Positions 1 to 8,206 of a DNA stretch of 48,266 bases are shown here, in pieces. The position numbers and the translations under genes are program-made. The notes below the pieces were generated by a model. It was not told the DNA's origin. It saw nothing but the letters and a program-made list of their open reading frames with translations, and did not search any database. The stretch comes from a virus. The stretch spans positions 1-48,266 of the IMG/VR virus record IMGVR_UViG_3300035232_000630; one strand, written 5' to 3'. Positions within the stretch are counted from its first letter, which is position 1. Each line of letters opens with the position of its first letter.

Positions 1-129
1 GTTGTACATTGGTATATGTCCTTAGGAACAAATGCAACTATGGAACAGTCTGGACTAGTTAGTGTTGTTGTAGGTGCCGGTGCGGCCTGGTTCGGCTTAT
101 ATACCGGATCTAGTAAAAATAACAAATAA
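1..129 (+). CDS. C-terminal end of a small membrane protein (partial)
   Basis: An open frame enters from the left edge and stops at 127-129, giving 42 residues. It contains a hydrophobic glycine/alanine/valine-rich stretch (around residues 18-35) that looks like one transmembrane helix, followed by a short polar tail ending in Lys. The start lies outside the window. A small phage membrane protein such as a holin-like or inner-membrane protein would fit, but nothing here proves that. It is followed after 17 bases by the DnaJ-like gene. Confidence 0.5.
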   Translation, partial: VVHWYMSLGTNATMEQSGLVSVVVGAGAAWFGLYTGSSKNNK

Positions 130-146
130 CACCGATAAGTAGTAGT

Positions 147-947
147 ATGGACTATTACTCTACACTAGGTGTTTCTAAAAACGCTTCCGATAAAGAACTT
201 AAACAGGCATACAAGAAAGCAAGTATGCAACATCATCCTGACAGGGGCGGTGACGAAAATAAATTCAAAGAAATTAACGAAGCATACAGTACATTAAAGG
301 ATCCGCAAAAACGACAGCAATATGATAATCCACAGCCTCAATTTAATTCTCAAAATATGGGAGGCATGGGAGGGTTTGAAGACTTATTTGCTCAGTTTGG
401 ATTTCGACAACAACAGCAACAACGTAATCCTGACATAACGATTGTAGCTGATATTACATTAGAGGAATGTATATCAGGTAAACAGTTACTAGCAACATAT
501 AGACTACGTAATGGTAAAGAAGAAACTGTTGACATAACAATTCCTCCTGGTGCAAACGACGGTAATATGGTTAGATACCAGGGACTAGGTGAACAAATTA
601 TACAAGGTCCTAGAGGGAATCTAATCGTTAAAATACAAGTACGGAGACATCCAATATTTGAAAAAGATGGTATTAATTTAATTATGAAACACAAAGTTAG
701 TGTATTTGATCTATTGTTAGGATGTCAAAACAATATACCAACTTTAGAAGGTGGCACTATTAGACTTTCAATACCACAAGGAACTAAACCAGGTGTTACG
801 TTTAATGTATCAGGGCACGGACTGCCTGATATACACAACGGCAGGAAAGGTAATATGTATGTAGTGATTGATGCATACACTCCTAAAATAGAAGATCCTG
901 TATACCTAATAAAATTAAAAGAAATAAAAGACAGATTGGCTAAGTAA
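147..947 (+). CDS. DnaJ-like co-chaperone (type II, CbpA-like)
   Basis: This 266-residue protein starts with a clear J domain (about 1-62) carrying the HPD tripeptide at residues 30-32, which stimulates ATP hydrolysis by an Hsp70 (DnaK). A short Gly/Met/Gln-rich linker (about 63-95) follows, then two beta-rich substrate-binding domains like those of CbpA and DnaJ (about 96-255). The CxxCxGxG zinc-finger repeats of classical DnaJ are absent, so it is a type II J protein. It probably recruits the host DnaK to phage substrates. It lies directly upstream of a ClpA-type unfoldase, so the two could work together in protein quality control or selective proteolysis during infection. The family call is firm; the client proteins are unknown. 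Confidence 0.88.
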   Translation: MDYYSTLGVSKNASDKELKQAYKKASMQHHPDRGGDENKFKEINEAYSTLKDPQKRQQYDNPQPQFNSQNMGGMGGFEDLFAQFGFRQQQQQRNPDITIVADITLEECISGKQLLATYRLRNGKEETVDITIPPGANDGNMVRYQGLGEQIIQGPRGNLIVKIQVRRHPIFEKDGINLIMKHKVSVFDLLLGCQNNIPTLEGGTIRLSIPQGTKPGVTFNVSGHGLPDIHNGRKGNMYVVIDAYTPKIEDPVYLIKLKEIKDRLAK

Positions 948-950
948 ATG

Positions 951-979
951 TTGACAACACACTATTACTTTGTTATAAT
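951..979 (+). promoter_or_regulatory. sigma70-type promoter for clpA
   Basis: TTGACA at 951-956 and TATAAT at 974-979 are separated by exactly 17 bases, a perfect bacterial sigma70 consensus. The predicted transcription start is near 986, ahead of the AGGA ribosome binding site and the clpA start at 1015. This suggests expression by unmodified host RNA polymerase, typical of early or middle phage genes. Confidence 0.8.
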
Positions 980-1014
980 ATAAGAAGTAAATTTAAGATA
1001 GGAATTAAAATTAA

Positions 1015-3249
1015 ATGGTCGAACCAAGTGAAGCATTACAATTAGTTTTCGATAAGGCAATGAAAGATGCTAAGAAACTAAAGCACGAATACGTTACAAT
1101 TGAGCATCTTTTGTATGCAATGCTATGTGAACAAGAATTAGCAAAAGCACTAAAAGGGTTTGGTGCCGACTTAGACTACATTAAAACAAATTTAGAACAT
1201 CACTTAAAAACAAATTGTGATGAACTAAAAATGGAAGTTACTAAGTTTAAGCCTAAAAAAACACAAACAGTAGAGCGTGTGTTAAATAGAGCATTTACCC
1301 AAACACTGTTTAGTGGTAGAGCAAATATTGAATTAACTGATGTAATATTAAGTATTCTTAGCGAAAAGAAAAGCGTTGGTTGTTATTGGTTAGAGAAAGG
1401 CAATATTAATAAAGAAAAATTTGCCGAATATATTAATAACGAAGTTGATGGATTCGAAGATGAAAATTCAGGACAGGCTGACCGTGCTTTACATGCATTT
1501 ACTACAAACCTTAATAGTGAAGTCGAAGCTAATAGGATTGATCCAGTAATTGGAAGGAAAGATGAGCTTGATAGTATTGCACTATCATTAGGTCGACGTT
1601 CAAAAAATAATGTTATATTAGTAGGTGACCCAGGCGTTGGTAAAACTGCTATTGCAGAAGGACTTGCTTGGAAAATTGTTAATAATGAATGTCCTGAATT
1701 TCTAAAAGAATACAAAGTTTTTAACCTAGACATTGGTGCTATGCTTGCTGGTTCAAAGTATCGAGGAGACTTTGAAGAACGTTTTAAATTAGTACTTGCT
1801 GGACTTAGGAAAAAAGGTAAGACTATTATGTTTATTGACGAAGCACATATGATGAATGGTGCTGGTTCAGGCGGACAAGGATCTAATGATTTAGCTAACA
1901 TGTTAAAACCTGCTCTTACTAAAGGCAACTTAAAAGTAGTTGCATCAACTACTTGGGAAGAATATAGAAAGTCTTTTGAGAAGGATCGTGCATTAATGCG
2001 TAGATTCCAACGTGTAACAGTTGATGAACCTACAACACAAATAACTAATGATATTTTGCATGGCATTAAAAAGTATTACGAAGAGTTTCATAATACAACT
2101 ATTACCGACGAAGCAATTAGTGAAGCTATTAAGTTAAGTGTAAAATACCAATCAGATAAAAAATTACCAGATAAAGCTATTGACTTAATTGATGTAGCAT
2201 GTTCACGTTTCAATCTAATTGAACACGAAGGTGAAAAAATTATTGACGCCGCAGGGATACAGTTTGAGCTTGCTAAAATGATTAAAATGCCTAAGGAACA
2301 AGTTGCTGAAAAAGAAACTGAAAACTTAATGAATCTTGAAGCTAACCTTAAGAAAGTTGTATACGGACAAGACCTAGCAATTGAATCTATTGTGGATAAG
2401 ATACTAGTTAGCCAGGCAGGTCTTAAACCTGACGATAAACCAGTTGGTAGCTTTGTTCTTATGGGGCCAACAGGTACTGGTAAAACAGAAACAGCAAAAC
2501 AACTTGCCGCACAACTTGGGGTATCTCTTGTAAGATTTGATATGTCAGAGTATCAAGAACGTCATAGTGTTGCTAAACTAATTGGGTCACCTCCGGGCTA
2601 TGTAGGTCATGAAGAAAGTGCTGGCCAGCTTATTGTTAAGTTACAAGAAAATCCAAACTGCGTATTATTACTTGATGAAATTGAGAAAGCACATCCAGAT
2701 GTATCACAAATTTTATTACAAGTTATGGATAATGGTAAGATTACAGGATCTAATGGTAAAGAAGCAGATGCACGTAATTGTGTACTAATTCTTACAACTA
2801 ACTTAGGAGCCCGTGATGCAGAGAAAAATACAATTGGATTTAATGATAGTATGGAAACTGTAGCTGATGATTCTGAACTAAAGCGTTTCTTTGCTCCAGA
2901 GTTTAGAAATAGACTTGACGGTGTAATTACCTTTGGTAAATTGTCTAAAGAAGTAATGATGAAAATTGTTGGTAAGTTCCTTGTTGAGCTAAGACAAATG
3001 GTAACCGATAAAGGAATTAAAATTAAAATTTCTGATGAGGCACTTGACTACTTAGTAGACAAAGGATTTGATGCTAAAATGGGTGCAAGACCTTTGCAAC
3101 GTGTTATCGATAAAGATATTAAGCGTCCGTTATCAAGACTTATGTTGTTTGGTGATCTCAAAAATGGTGGTAGAGTCATTATTAATGTTAAAGATAATGC
3201 AATTGATCTAGTAGCTGAAGTAAAAGAAGTTAAAGTTGAAACAGTTTGA
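1015..3249 (+). CDS. clpA: ClpA-type AAA+ protein unfoldase
   Basis: The 744-residue product has the complete ClpA layout and nearly its length (E. coli ClpA is 758). There is a Clp N-domain repeat pair (about 1-145), a first AAA+ module with Walker A GDPGVGKT at 204-211 and an FIDEAH Walker B, and a second module with Walker A GPTGTGKT at 484-491 and an LLDEIEKAHP Walker B. There is no ClpB-type coiled-coil middle domain. An IGF tripeptide at 607-609 sits where ClpA and ClpX carry the loop that docks onto ClpP. The protein should therefore unfold substrates and feed them to a ClpP peptidase; none is encoded in the window, so host ClpP is the likely partner. It has its own consensus promoter and follows a DnaJ-like gene. 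Confidence 0.93.
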   Translation: MVEPSEALQLVFDKAMKDAKKLKHEYVTIEHLLYAMLCEQELAKALKGFGADLDYIKTNLEHHLKTNCDELKMEVTKFKPKKTQTVERVLNRAFTQTLFSGRANIELTDVILSILSEKKSVGCYWLEKGNINKEKFAEYINNEVDGFEDENSGQADRALHAFTTNLNSEVEANRIDPVIGRKDELDSIALSLGRRSKNNVILVGDPGVGKTAIAEGLAWKIVNNECPEFLKEYKVFNLDIGAMLAGSKYRGDFEERFKLVLAGLRKKGKTIMFIDEAHMMNGAGSGGQGSNDLANMLKPALTKGNLKVVASTTWEEYRKSFEKDRALMRRFQRVTVDEPTTQITNDILHGIKKYYEEFHNTTITDEAISEAIKLSVKYQSDKKLPDKAIDLIDVACSRFNLIEHEGEKIIDAAGIQFELAKMIKMPKEQVAEKETENLMNLEANLKKVVYGQDLAIESIVDKILVSQAGLKPDDKPVGSFVLMGPTGTGKTETAKQLAAQLGVSLVRFDMSEYQERHSVAKLIGSPPGYVGHEESAGQLIVKLQENPNCVLLLDEIEKAHPDVSQILLQVMDNGKITGSNGKEADARNCVLILTTNLGARDAEKNTIGFNDSMETVADDSELKRFFAPEFRNRLDGVITFGKLSKEVMMKIVGKFLVELRQMVTDKGIKIKISDEALDYLVDKGFDAKMGARPLQRVIDKDIKRPLSRLMLFGDLKNGGRVIINVKDNAIDLVAEVKEVKVETV

Positions 3250-3907
3250 AACAGTTAAACTATTTTATGATACCTACCTTTACAAAGTAAGTATAACAAA
3301 TACATTAGCGACAATCTTTAGAGAGAAAAAACTTTCTGAGGCAAGAAAGACACTTGACGAGTATCAAACACAGTTAGAAAATACTGGACAAATTGTTGAA
3401 AATAGAGGGAGACTTGGAAGAGTAATAAGTATTCCAACTCTCACTCATGCTCAAGCATTGTATAGTGAATTTTCATCGCAAAAACAAAATAGTTATAAAC
3501 TTAGAATTGAACAGCCTTATATAGTTGTGTATTCAAATGATTTGTACTGGATTGAACACTTAGAAAAAAACGTAGATTTTGTTACAGAGGTATGGAAACC
3601 TAAAGATAGCACTTCAATAAATTTATTAGAACCTAATATTATTATCAGTGAAGGACCAATTGCTTTTGAGTATAAAGTTACTGTTGGTAATGATGTCGAT
3701 CCTAGCTTTGCAAGATGGGCTAGAAACAATTATGATAAAGTAAAAGTGGGCAAAAAGTTTTTAAATTTAGTAGAAACTAGTTCATATGTTAACGGAATGT
3801 ATTTCTATGCTAGAGATGCAAAGATATTACAATTTATTAATATCATTATAGGCGGTGCTATACGTCGAGTTGATAAAATTATTAACAAGACACATATTGA
3901 TAAATAG
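3236..3907 (+). CDS. conserved-looking phage protein of unknown function
   Basis: A 223-residue protein that I do not recognise. The only start giving the long frame is TTG at 3236, inside the last codons of clpA, with a weak purine-rich stretch (AAAGAAG) upstream, so it is probably translationally coupled. It is mixed alpha/beta, with an N-terminal helical part (about 1-55) and no evident signal peptide or membrane segment. The start region is a tandem 10-base duplication (TTGAAACAGT twice, 3236-3255). No motif supports a function; a virion-assembly role is conceivable from the following structural-type gene but is unproven. Confidence 0.6.
   Translation: MKQFETVKLFYDTYLYKVSITNTLATIFREKKLSEARKTLDEYQTQLENTGQIVENRGRLGRVISIPTLTHAQALYSEFSSQKQNSYKLRIEQPYIVVYSNDLYWIEHLEKNVDFVTEVWKPKDSTSINLLEPNIIISEGPIAFEYKVTVGNDVDPSFARWARNNYDKVKVGKKFLNLVETSSYVNGMYFYARDAKILQFINIIIGGAIRRVDKIINKTHIDK
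3899..3906 (+). promoter_or_regulatory. possible T4-like late promoter box (weak)
   Basis: GATAAATA overlaps the stop codon of the preceding gene and sits 5 bases before the next start. It matches the box found ahead of other structural genes here, but initiation from it would leave almost no leader, so it may be coincidental. Confidence 0.2.
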
Positions 3908-3911
3908 TTAT

Positions 3912-4250
3912 ATGGCATACAGTGAAACTATTTTAACAACACAAACACACCCAGCAGACAGTACTAGTGTAACTGTTACTGGAACCGCATTTAAAGGTGA
4001 TGGATTCTACGGTCGAAGCGACGGTATTCATACAGTTCAATATGACTATTCGAGTTATATTGGAACAACTGTAATACAAGGTACATTAGCAAAATCACCA
4101 GTAGAAGCTGACTGGTTTGATGTGTTGACTACTACAGAATCTAGTTTTACAGGTGCAAAGATACAAAATTTCACAGGTAACTATGTTTGGGTTAGAGCAA
4201 AAATAACATACACAAACGGATCGGTAACCAGTATTCGATTAAATCATTAG
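3912..4250 (+). CDS. small beta-rich protein, probable virion component
   Basis: A 112-residue protein rich in Thr, Ser, Tyr and Gly with alternating hydrophobic residues, suggesting a compact beta-sandwich. The start at 3912 (MAYSETIL) was chosen because it follows the preceding stop. An in-frame upstream extension exists but would overlap the neighbour and adds an unlikely N-terminus. Small proteins of this composition are common among neck, tail and fibre accessory proteins of marine myophages. That role is inferred from composition, since no specific motif is present. Confidence 0.6.
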   Translation: MAYSETILTTQTHPADSTSVTVTGTAFKGDGFYGRSDGIHTVQYDYSSYIGTTVIQGTLAKSPVEADWFDVLTTTESSFTGAKIQNFTGNYVWVRAKITYTNGSVTSIRLNH

Positions 4251-4259
4251 GAAAGTAAA

Positions 4260-4853
4260 ATGGAACACTTTATTAATATAGTGATGGATAAACAAGAAGT
4301 AACAGAACAACTAGACGAGTCTGTATTTCCTAATTCTGTCGTATTAGAAACAGCACAAGATGTAACAATATATCAAATACCTTTAGATAGAGAACTAACT
4401 AACGAAGAAGCAGATGAATATGCTGATCGTCTTAGTAAGTATATGTTTTCTGAAGGATATGACGACTTTGATATCGAAGTGTCTTTAGGTAACGAAGATG
4501 ATATTGCTGAAGAAACGTATGAAGATGACGATGAATTTTATCAGCAGTACGGTATGATGCATTATAACTTAGACGATGATCCGATGGACGAAGCAGAGTA
4601 TCAAGGACGTAAAGTAAAACTTGGTAAGCCTATGCAAGGTGACGTTAAGAAGTTTAAGGTATATGTAAAAGATCCTAAAACAGGCAACGTAAAGAAAGTA
4701 AACTTTGGACACGGTGGCTCAAGTGTTAAAGGTAAAGCAATGAGCATCAAGAAAAATAATCCAAAAAGACGTAAGAGCTTTAGAGCAAGACATAACTGTG
4801 ATAATCCAGGGCCGCGTACAAAAGCACGTTACTGGTCATGTAGGAAGTGGTAA
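4260..4853 (+). CDS. phage protein with acidic N-half and basic C-terminus
   Basis: A 197-residue protein with strikingly split charge. Residues about 45-115 are very acidic (runs of Asp/Glu). The C-terminal 60 residues are basic and end in a conserved-looking block with RARHNCDNPGP and WSCRKW. I recall similar C-terminal blocks in T4-like marine phages, but no function is known to me. The paired Cys residues in the basic tail could bind metal or nucleic acid. The start has an AGGAAAG ribosome binding site. A prohead-core or DNA-packaging-associated role is possible but not shown. Confidence 0.6.
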   Translation: MEHFINIVMDKQEVTEQLDESVFPNSVVLETAQDVTIYQIPLDRELTNEEADEYADRLSKYMFSEGYDDFDIEVSLGNEDDIAEETYEDDDEFYQQYGMMHYNLDDDPMDEAEYQGRKVKLGKPMQGDVKKFKVYVKDPKTGNVKKVNFGHGGSSVKGKAMSIKKNNPKRRKSFRARHNCDNPGPRTKARYWSCRKW

Positions 4854-4854
4854 T

Positions 4855-5199
4855 ATGCGTATAGATGAGTTCAGTACTGATACTAGAGATGCATTTAAAC
4901 CTGACTTTGATGTAGTTAACGACTTATGTATATTCATGCGTAATGATCCACAATTTTATCGTAAGGTTTATTTTCCTATGATAAGTGGCATGGCAGAATG
5001 CTATGAACAACAAGGAAAGTTTGACGCTCAAGCAGACCTTTATCCAGTTGTAGATCAAGGAATTAAGGTATATGTAACAAGGTTTAAACTTGCTAAAACT
5101 CCAGGCGAAATATTTACTTCTGAAGAAAGAAAAGCAGTTGCTAAGAAAATCTGGCAAGAAGAAATGGGTGAGATTCGAAAAGGCACTTATAAAAAATGA
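4855..5199 (+). CDS. hypothetical phage protein, 114 aa
   Basis: Start 4855 (MRIDEFST) lies 1 base after the upstream stop. The frame is open further upstream, but that would run inside the preceding gene. The protein is mostly alpha-helical, charged and soluble, with no signal peptide. Its centre (residues about 20-75) has the look of a compact helical domain. Its 3' end overlaps the next start by four bases (ATGA type), so it is co-translated with the nucleotidyltransferase-like gene. Function unknown. Confidence 0.6.
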   Translation: MRIDEFSTDTRDAFKPDFDVVNDLCIFMRNDPQFYRKVYFPMISGMAECYEQQGKFDAQADLYPVVDQGIKVYVTRFKLAKTPGEIFTSEERKAVAKKIWQEEMGEIRKGTYKK

Positions 5200-6605
5200 T
5201 ACTTAGAGAATTATACGAAGCAAACGGAAAAACAGCAGTAATTGCGTTTGGTCGTATGAATCCTCCTACCATAGGGCATAAGAAGCTTGTAGATAAGATG
5301 GAAGGTATGCCAGGAGATCATTATGTTTTCTTAAGTCATACCCAAGACGCTAAAAAGAACCCACTGAGTTTTGATGAAAAAGTTCGTTTTGCAAAAGCTA
5401 GTTTTGGCTCACACGTAATTGTAGGTAACGAAGGTGTTAAAACTATTATACAAGCAATGCAAAAAATTGAAAGTTTAGGTTATACTGACGTAATCTACGT
5501 TGCAGGATCTGATAGAATTGCACAATTTGAAAAACTACTAAACGATTATAACGGTAAAGACTATACATTCCAAAGTATTAAAATTGAAAATGCAGGTGAA
5601 CGTGATCCCGATGCTGATGGAGCAGAAGGTATGAGTGCTAGTAAAATGAGATCTTCAGCACTAGAAGGAAACTTTGAAGATTATGAAGACGAAACTGGTA
5701 AAAAGCAACCTGGCTTTAAGAGTGGGGTAGCTAATCCTAGTATTGCACAAGATATGTACGATACTATAAGAAAGAACATGGGCGTAAACCAAGACGAAAG
5801 TATTACAGAATATGTAGGACCAATTATAGGTGCTCTTAAATACGGAAAATATGCGTTTAAGATTGCTAAATGGATTTATAAAAATAAATGGTCGATTGCA
5901 TTTTTTACAGCGGCTTGGAAAACTATTGATTGGATCGGCGATGCTATAGCATGGGCTAAAAGATTCTTAGACCATCCTATCACACAAGCCTTAGGCAGAT
6001 ACGGCTTACCAGCAGTAGCACTTGCTGTAGCTCTTTATGGTGGCAGAAAGTTATATATGCAACTTATAGATATGGAGCGTGAAGGCTTAGACGAAAAAGA
6101 AATGAAAAAACGACTTGCAGAATTTGAACCGGATACTTCAGAAATACAGGCATTTGAAAAAGAAATGGAAGACCTTATAGCTGATACGAAAGAATCCTAC
6201 GGTTCTGTTATTGACGATTTAGATTTATCTGAAGAAAGCAAACAAGCGTTAAAATTAATAAAACAACATAACGAAGAAAGTTTAGAAGAATTAAATTTAT
6301 TTAAAAATAAACAATCTAATAACGGTAGCGTTAAAGAACAAGATCCAAACAAAATGAAAGTACTTGATTGGATTGCAGATAGAGTTGATGGCAAGGAACA
6401 TTTTTTAAGTTTTTATAGAAAAGGAGCCGCGTGGAGTGGTAAATTACTTTTTATCAGACCAGATGCGGCAAAGAAGTTTATCAATAAGTTTGAGGAATAT
6501 GACGAATACCAAAATGAAATGAAACAAGCATTAACTAGTGTACAAACTACTAGTACCTTATTCAAACGATTAGATATAAAACATGAAATAAGACGAGCAA
6601 CGTAA
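5196..6605 (+). CDS. cytidylyltransferase-fold protein fused to a membrane-associated domain
   Basis: A 469-residue two-part protein. Residues about 12-195 form a nucleotidyltransferase of the HIGH superfamily: GRMNPPTIGH with TIGH at 25-28, and SASKMR at 147-152, equivalent to the ISxTxxR nucleotide-binding motif of NMN adenylyl- and cytidylyltransferases. Residues about 205-290 contain two or more hydrophobic or amphipathic stretches likely to contact membrane, and the rest is acidic and helical. The substrate cannot be read from sequence; NMN or another phosphorylated metabolite are candidates. The long membrane-like C-terminal extension is unusual for this family and may reflect a virion-associated or ejected protein. 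Confidence 0.65.
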   Translation: MILRELYEANGKTAVIAFGRMNPPTIGHKKLVDKMEGMPGDHYVFLSHTQDAKKNPLSFDEKVRFAKASFGSHVIVGNEGVKTIIQAMQKIESLGYTDVIYVAGSDRIAQFEKLLNDYNGKDYTFQSIKIENAGERDPDADGAEGMSASKMRSSALEGNFEDYEDETGKKQPGFKSGVANPSIAQDMYDTIRKNMGVNQDESITEYVGPIIGALKYGKYAFKIAKWIYKNKWSIAFFTAAWKTIDWIGDAIAWAKRFLDHPITQALGRYGLPAVALAVALYGGRKLYMQLIDMEREGLDEKEMKKRLAEFEPDTSEIQAFEKEMEDLIADTKESYGSVIDDLDLSEESKQALKLIKQHNEESLEELNLFKNKQSNNGSVKEQDPNKMKVLDWIADRVDGKEHFLSFYRKGAAWSGKLLFIRPDAAKKFINKFEEYDEYQNEMKQALTSVQTTSTLFKRLDIKHEIRRAT

Positions 6606-6607
6606 TT

Positions 6608-6817
6608 ATGGATATTGCTGAATTACAAAAACTTGCTGGAATAAACGAGTACAATGGTTACACTGAATATTCTTTAGAAAATATTAGCGATGCGGCTAAT
6701 GCTAATAAGAAAAAAGAGCGTGAAAAGAATATTAGGCCAGGCGATAAAGAATGGTTTGAATTATGGTTTAGTCAACCTAAGATGCAAGGTGTTACATTTA
6801 GGGGCCGTAAAAAATGA
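6608..6817 (+). CDS. small hypothetical protein, 69 aa
   Basis: A small charged protein starting at an ATG two bases after the preceding stop and overlapping the next gene by four bases. It opens with MDIAELQKLAGI, resembling short N-terminal peptides in marine phage structural operons, and ends in a basic tail (FRGRKK). No function can be assigned. Confidence 0.5.
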   Translation: MDIAELQKLAGINEYNGYTEYSLENISDAANANKKKEREKNIRPGDKEWFELWFSQPKMQGVTFRGRKK

Positions 6818-8184
6818 AGTTTAGAAGTATAAAAGATATTGAAAATTTTATTCCTAAAAAAGGTAGCTTTAAGCATTATCTCAGAAAAATAGAAGAAGAA
6901 GGCCGTATTGTAAAAGGCGTTAATACTACTGTTGATGTAGGTGTTAATCAAGTACCAATCGAAGCTAAAAAGTTAGGAAATACTGTTGATAAAGATGGAC
7001 GTCCGCCAACTCTTTCTACTAAAGTAAAAGGTAAAAGTACTAATGTACTATTTAACTTGGGTTTGGCTGAATCAAAGATTGACAACATCAATGAAAGTGT
7101 GTTATACTTATTACACAACCTAAAGGAAAATATGGGTGAAATAAGTAAAACAACAAAAATATATGTTGATATGGACGGCGTACTTGCAGACTTCTTTACA
7201 GCATGGGCCGATTTAATGGGTAAAGATAGCTATAGAGACATTAAAGATATAGGGCCGGCATTACAAAAAATAAAAGACACAGATGACTTTTGGCTTAACT
7301 TACCTTTAACTAAAAATGCTATGGCATTACTAAGTGTTATTAAGCAAGTAAAAGGTGAATATAATATACTAAGTAGTCCTTTACCAGGCGATCCTAACAG
7401 TGAACCACATAAGCGTGTATGGATACAAAAGCACTTATCTAAATTTATGCCTACCGATGTAATAATTACACATGATAAACCAAAATATGCTACCAACAAA
7501 GACGGAACACCTAATATACTAATTGATGACTACGGTGTTAATATTAGTGCTTGGGAAGCCGCAGGTGGTATTGGATTTAAACACAAAGATCATAAATTTG
7601 AGCGTACAGCAAAAGCAATTAAACAAAAAGTAACAGCTAACGAAGGTGAGGCGATCCCAAATCCAAAAGACACTTTTTTAACAAAAGCAGATACAGCATA
7701 TGACTCTATACGTGTAGGCAAAAGTATTTCTAATTTGTCAAATGCTAAAAAGACAGATAACAGAGACGAACCTGATGTAATGATTATTCCGTTTGGTGGT
7801 AAGAAAGAAAAAGAACATCTTAAGAAAGGTCTTAAAAAAGCAGGATACAACACACAAGATGCTGATAAGCCTGGTGACGATACACAAGTAGACGAAGAAT
7901 TAGTTAAAGATAAAAAACAACCAAACTTAAAAGAACCATCAAAACCTAGTAAATATACAAAACGTAAACAAGCATTTACTAAAGATAAAGAACCTGTTAA
8001 AACTGAAAACTTTGCTGACGGTAAGAAAAAAGGCAAAAGCAAGCCTGGCAGGGTAAAGAAGTCAGGTGCTAGTTGTAATGGTAGTGTAACTAAACTACGC
8101 AAACAAGCAAAAACTGCGTCAGGTGAAAAAGCAAAAATGTATCACTGGTGTGCCAATATGAAATCAGGACGCAAGAAAAAATAG
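6814..8184 (+). CDS. HAD-type 5'(3')-nucleotidase-like domain with phage-specific flanks
   Basis: In this 456-residue protein, residues about 115-270 match a HAD hydrolase of the 5'(3')-deoxyribonucleotidase type. YVDMDGVLADFF carries the nucleophile pair D119/D121, followed by a conserved ILSS segment and LIDDYGVN as the metal-binding acidic motif. Such enzymes dephosphorylate (deoxy)nucleoside monophosphates. Residues 1-106 are basic and unassigned. The C-terminal 110 residues are Lys-rich and end in a block with ASCNGSVTKLRKQAK and YHWCANMKSGRKKK that I associate with marine T4-like phages. A promoter-like sequence and a good ribosome binding site precede an internal ATG at 7132, so the HAD part may also be made separately. 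Confidence 0.7.
   Translation: MKFRSIKDIENFIPKKGSFKHYLRKIEEEGRIVKGVNTTVDVGVNQVPIEAKKLGNTVDKDGRPPTLSTKVKGKSTNVLFNLGLAESKIDNINESVLYLLHNLKENMGEISKTTKIYVDMDGVLADFFTAWADLMGKDSYRDIKDIGPALQKIKDTDDFWLNLPLTKNAMALLSVIKQVKGEYNILSSPLPGDPNSEPHKRVWIQKHLSKFMPTDVIITHDKPKYATNKDGTPNILIDDYGVNISAWEAAGGIGFKHKDHKFERTAKAIKQKVTANEGEAIPNPKDTFLTKADTAYDSIRVGKSISNLSNAKKTDNRDEPDVMIIPFGGKKEKEHLKKGLKKAGYNTQDADKPGDDTQVDEELVKDKKQPNLKEPSKPSKYTKRKQAFTKDKEPVKTENFADGKKKGKSKPGRVKKSGASCNGSVTKLRKQAKTASGEKAKMYHWCANMKSGRKKK
7079..7108 (+). promoter_or_regulatory. possible intragenic sigma70 promoter
   Basis: TTGACA (7079-7084) and TATACT (7103-7108) are 18 bases apart inside the preceding gene. A ribosome binding site (AAAGGA, about 7122-7127) and ATG at 7132 follow, exactly before the HAD domain. 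This could express the nucleotidase domain alone. Confidence 0.4.
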
Positions 8185-8206
8185 TAAATATAGCAAAGGA
8201 GTACCA

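Noticed and set aside
1383-2066. Antisense open frame inside clpA
   Set aside because: It covers conserved ClpA coding sequence on the other strand and its product is low-complexity Ser/Leu-rich; a shadow of the real gene.
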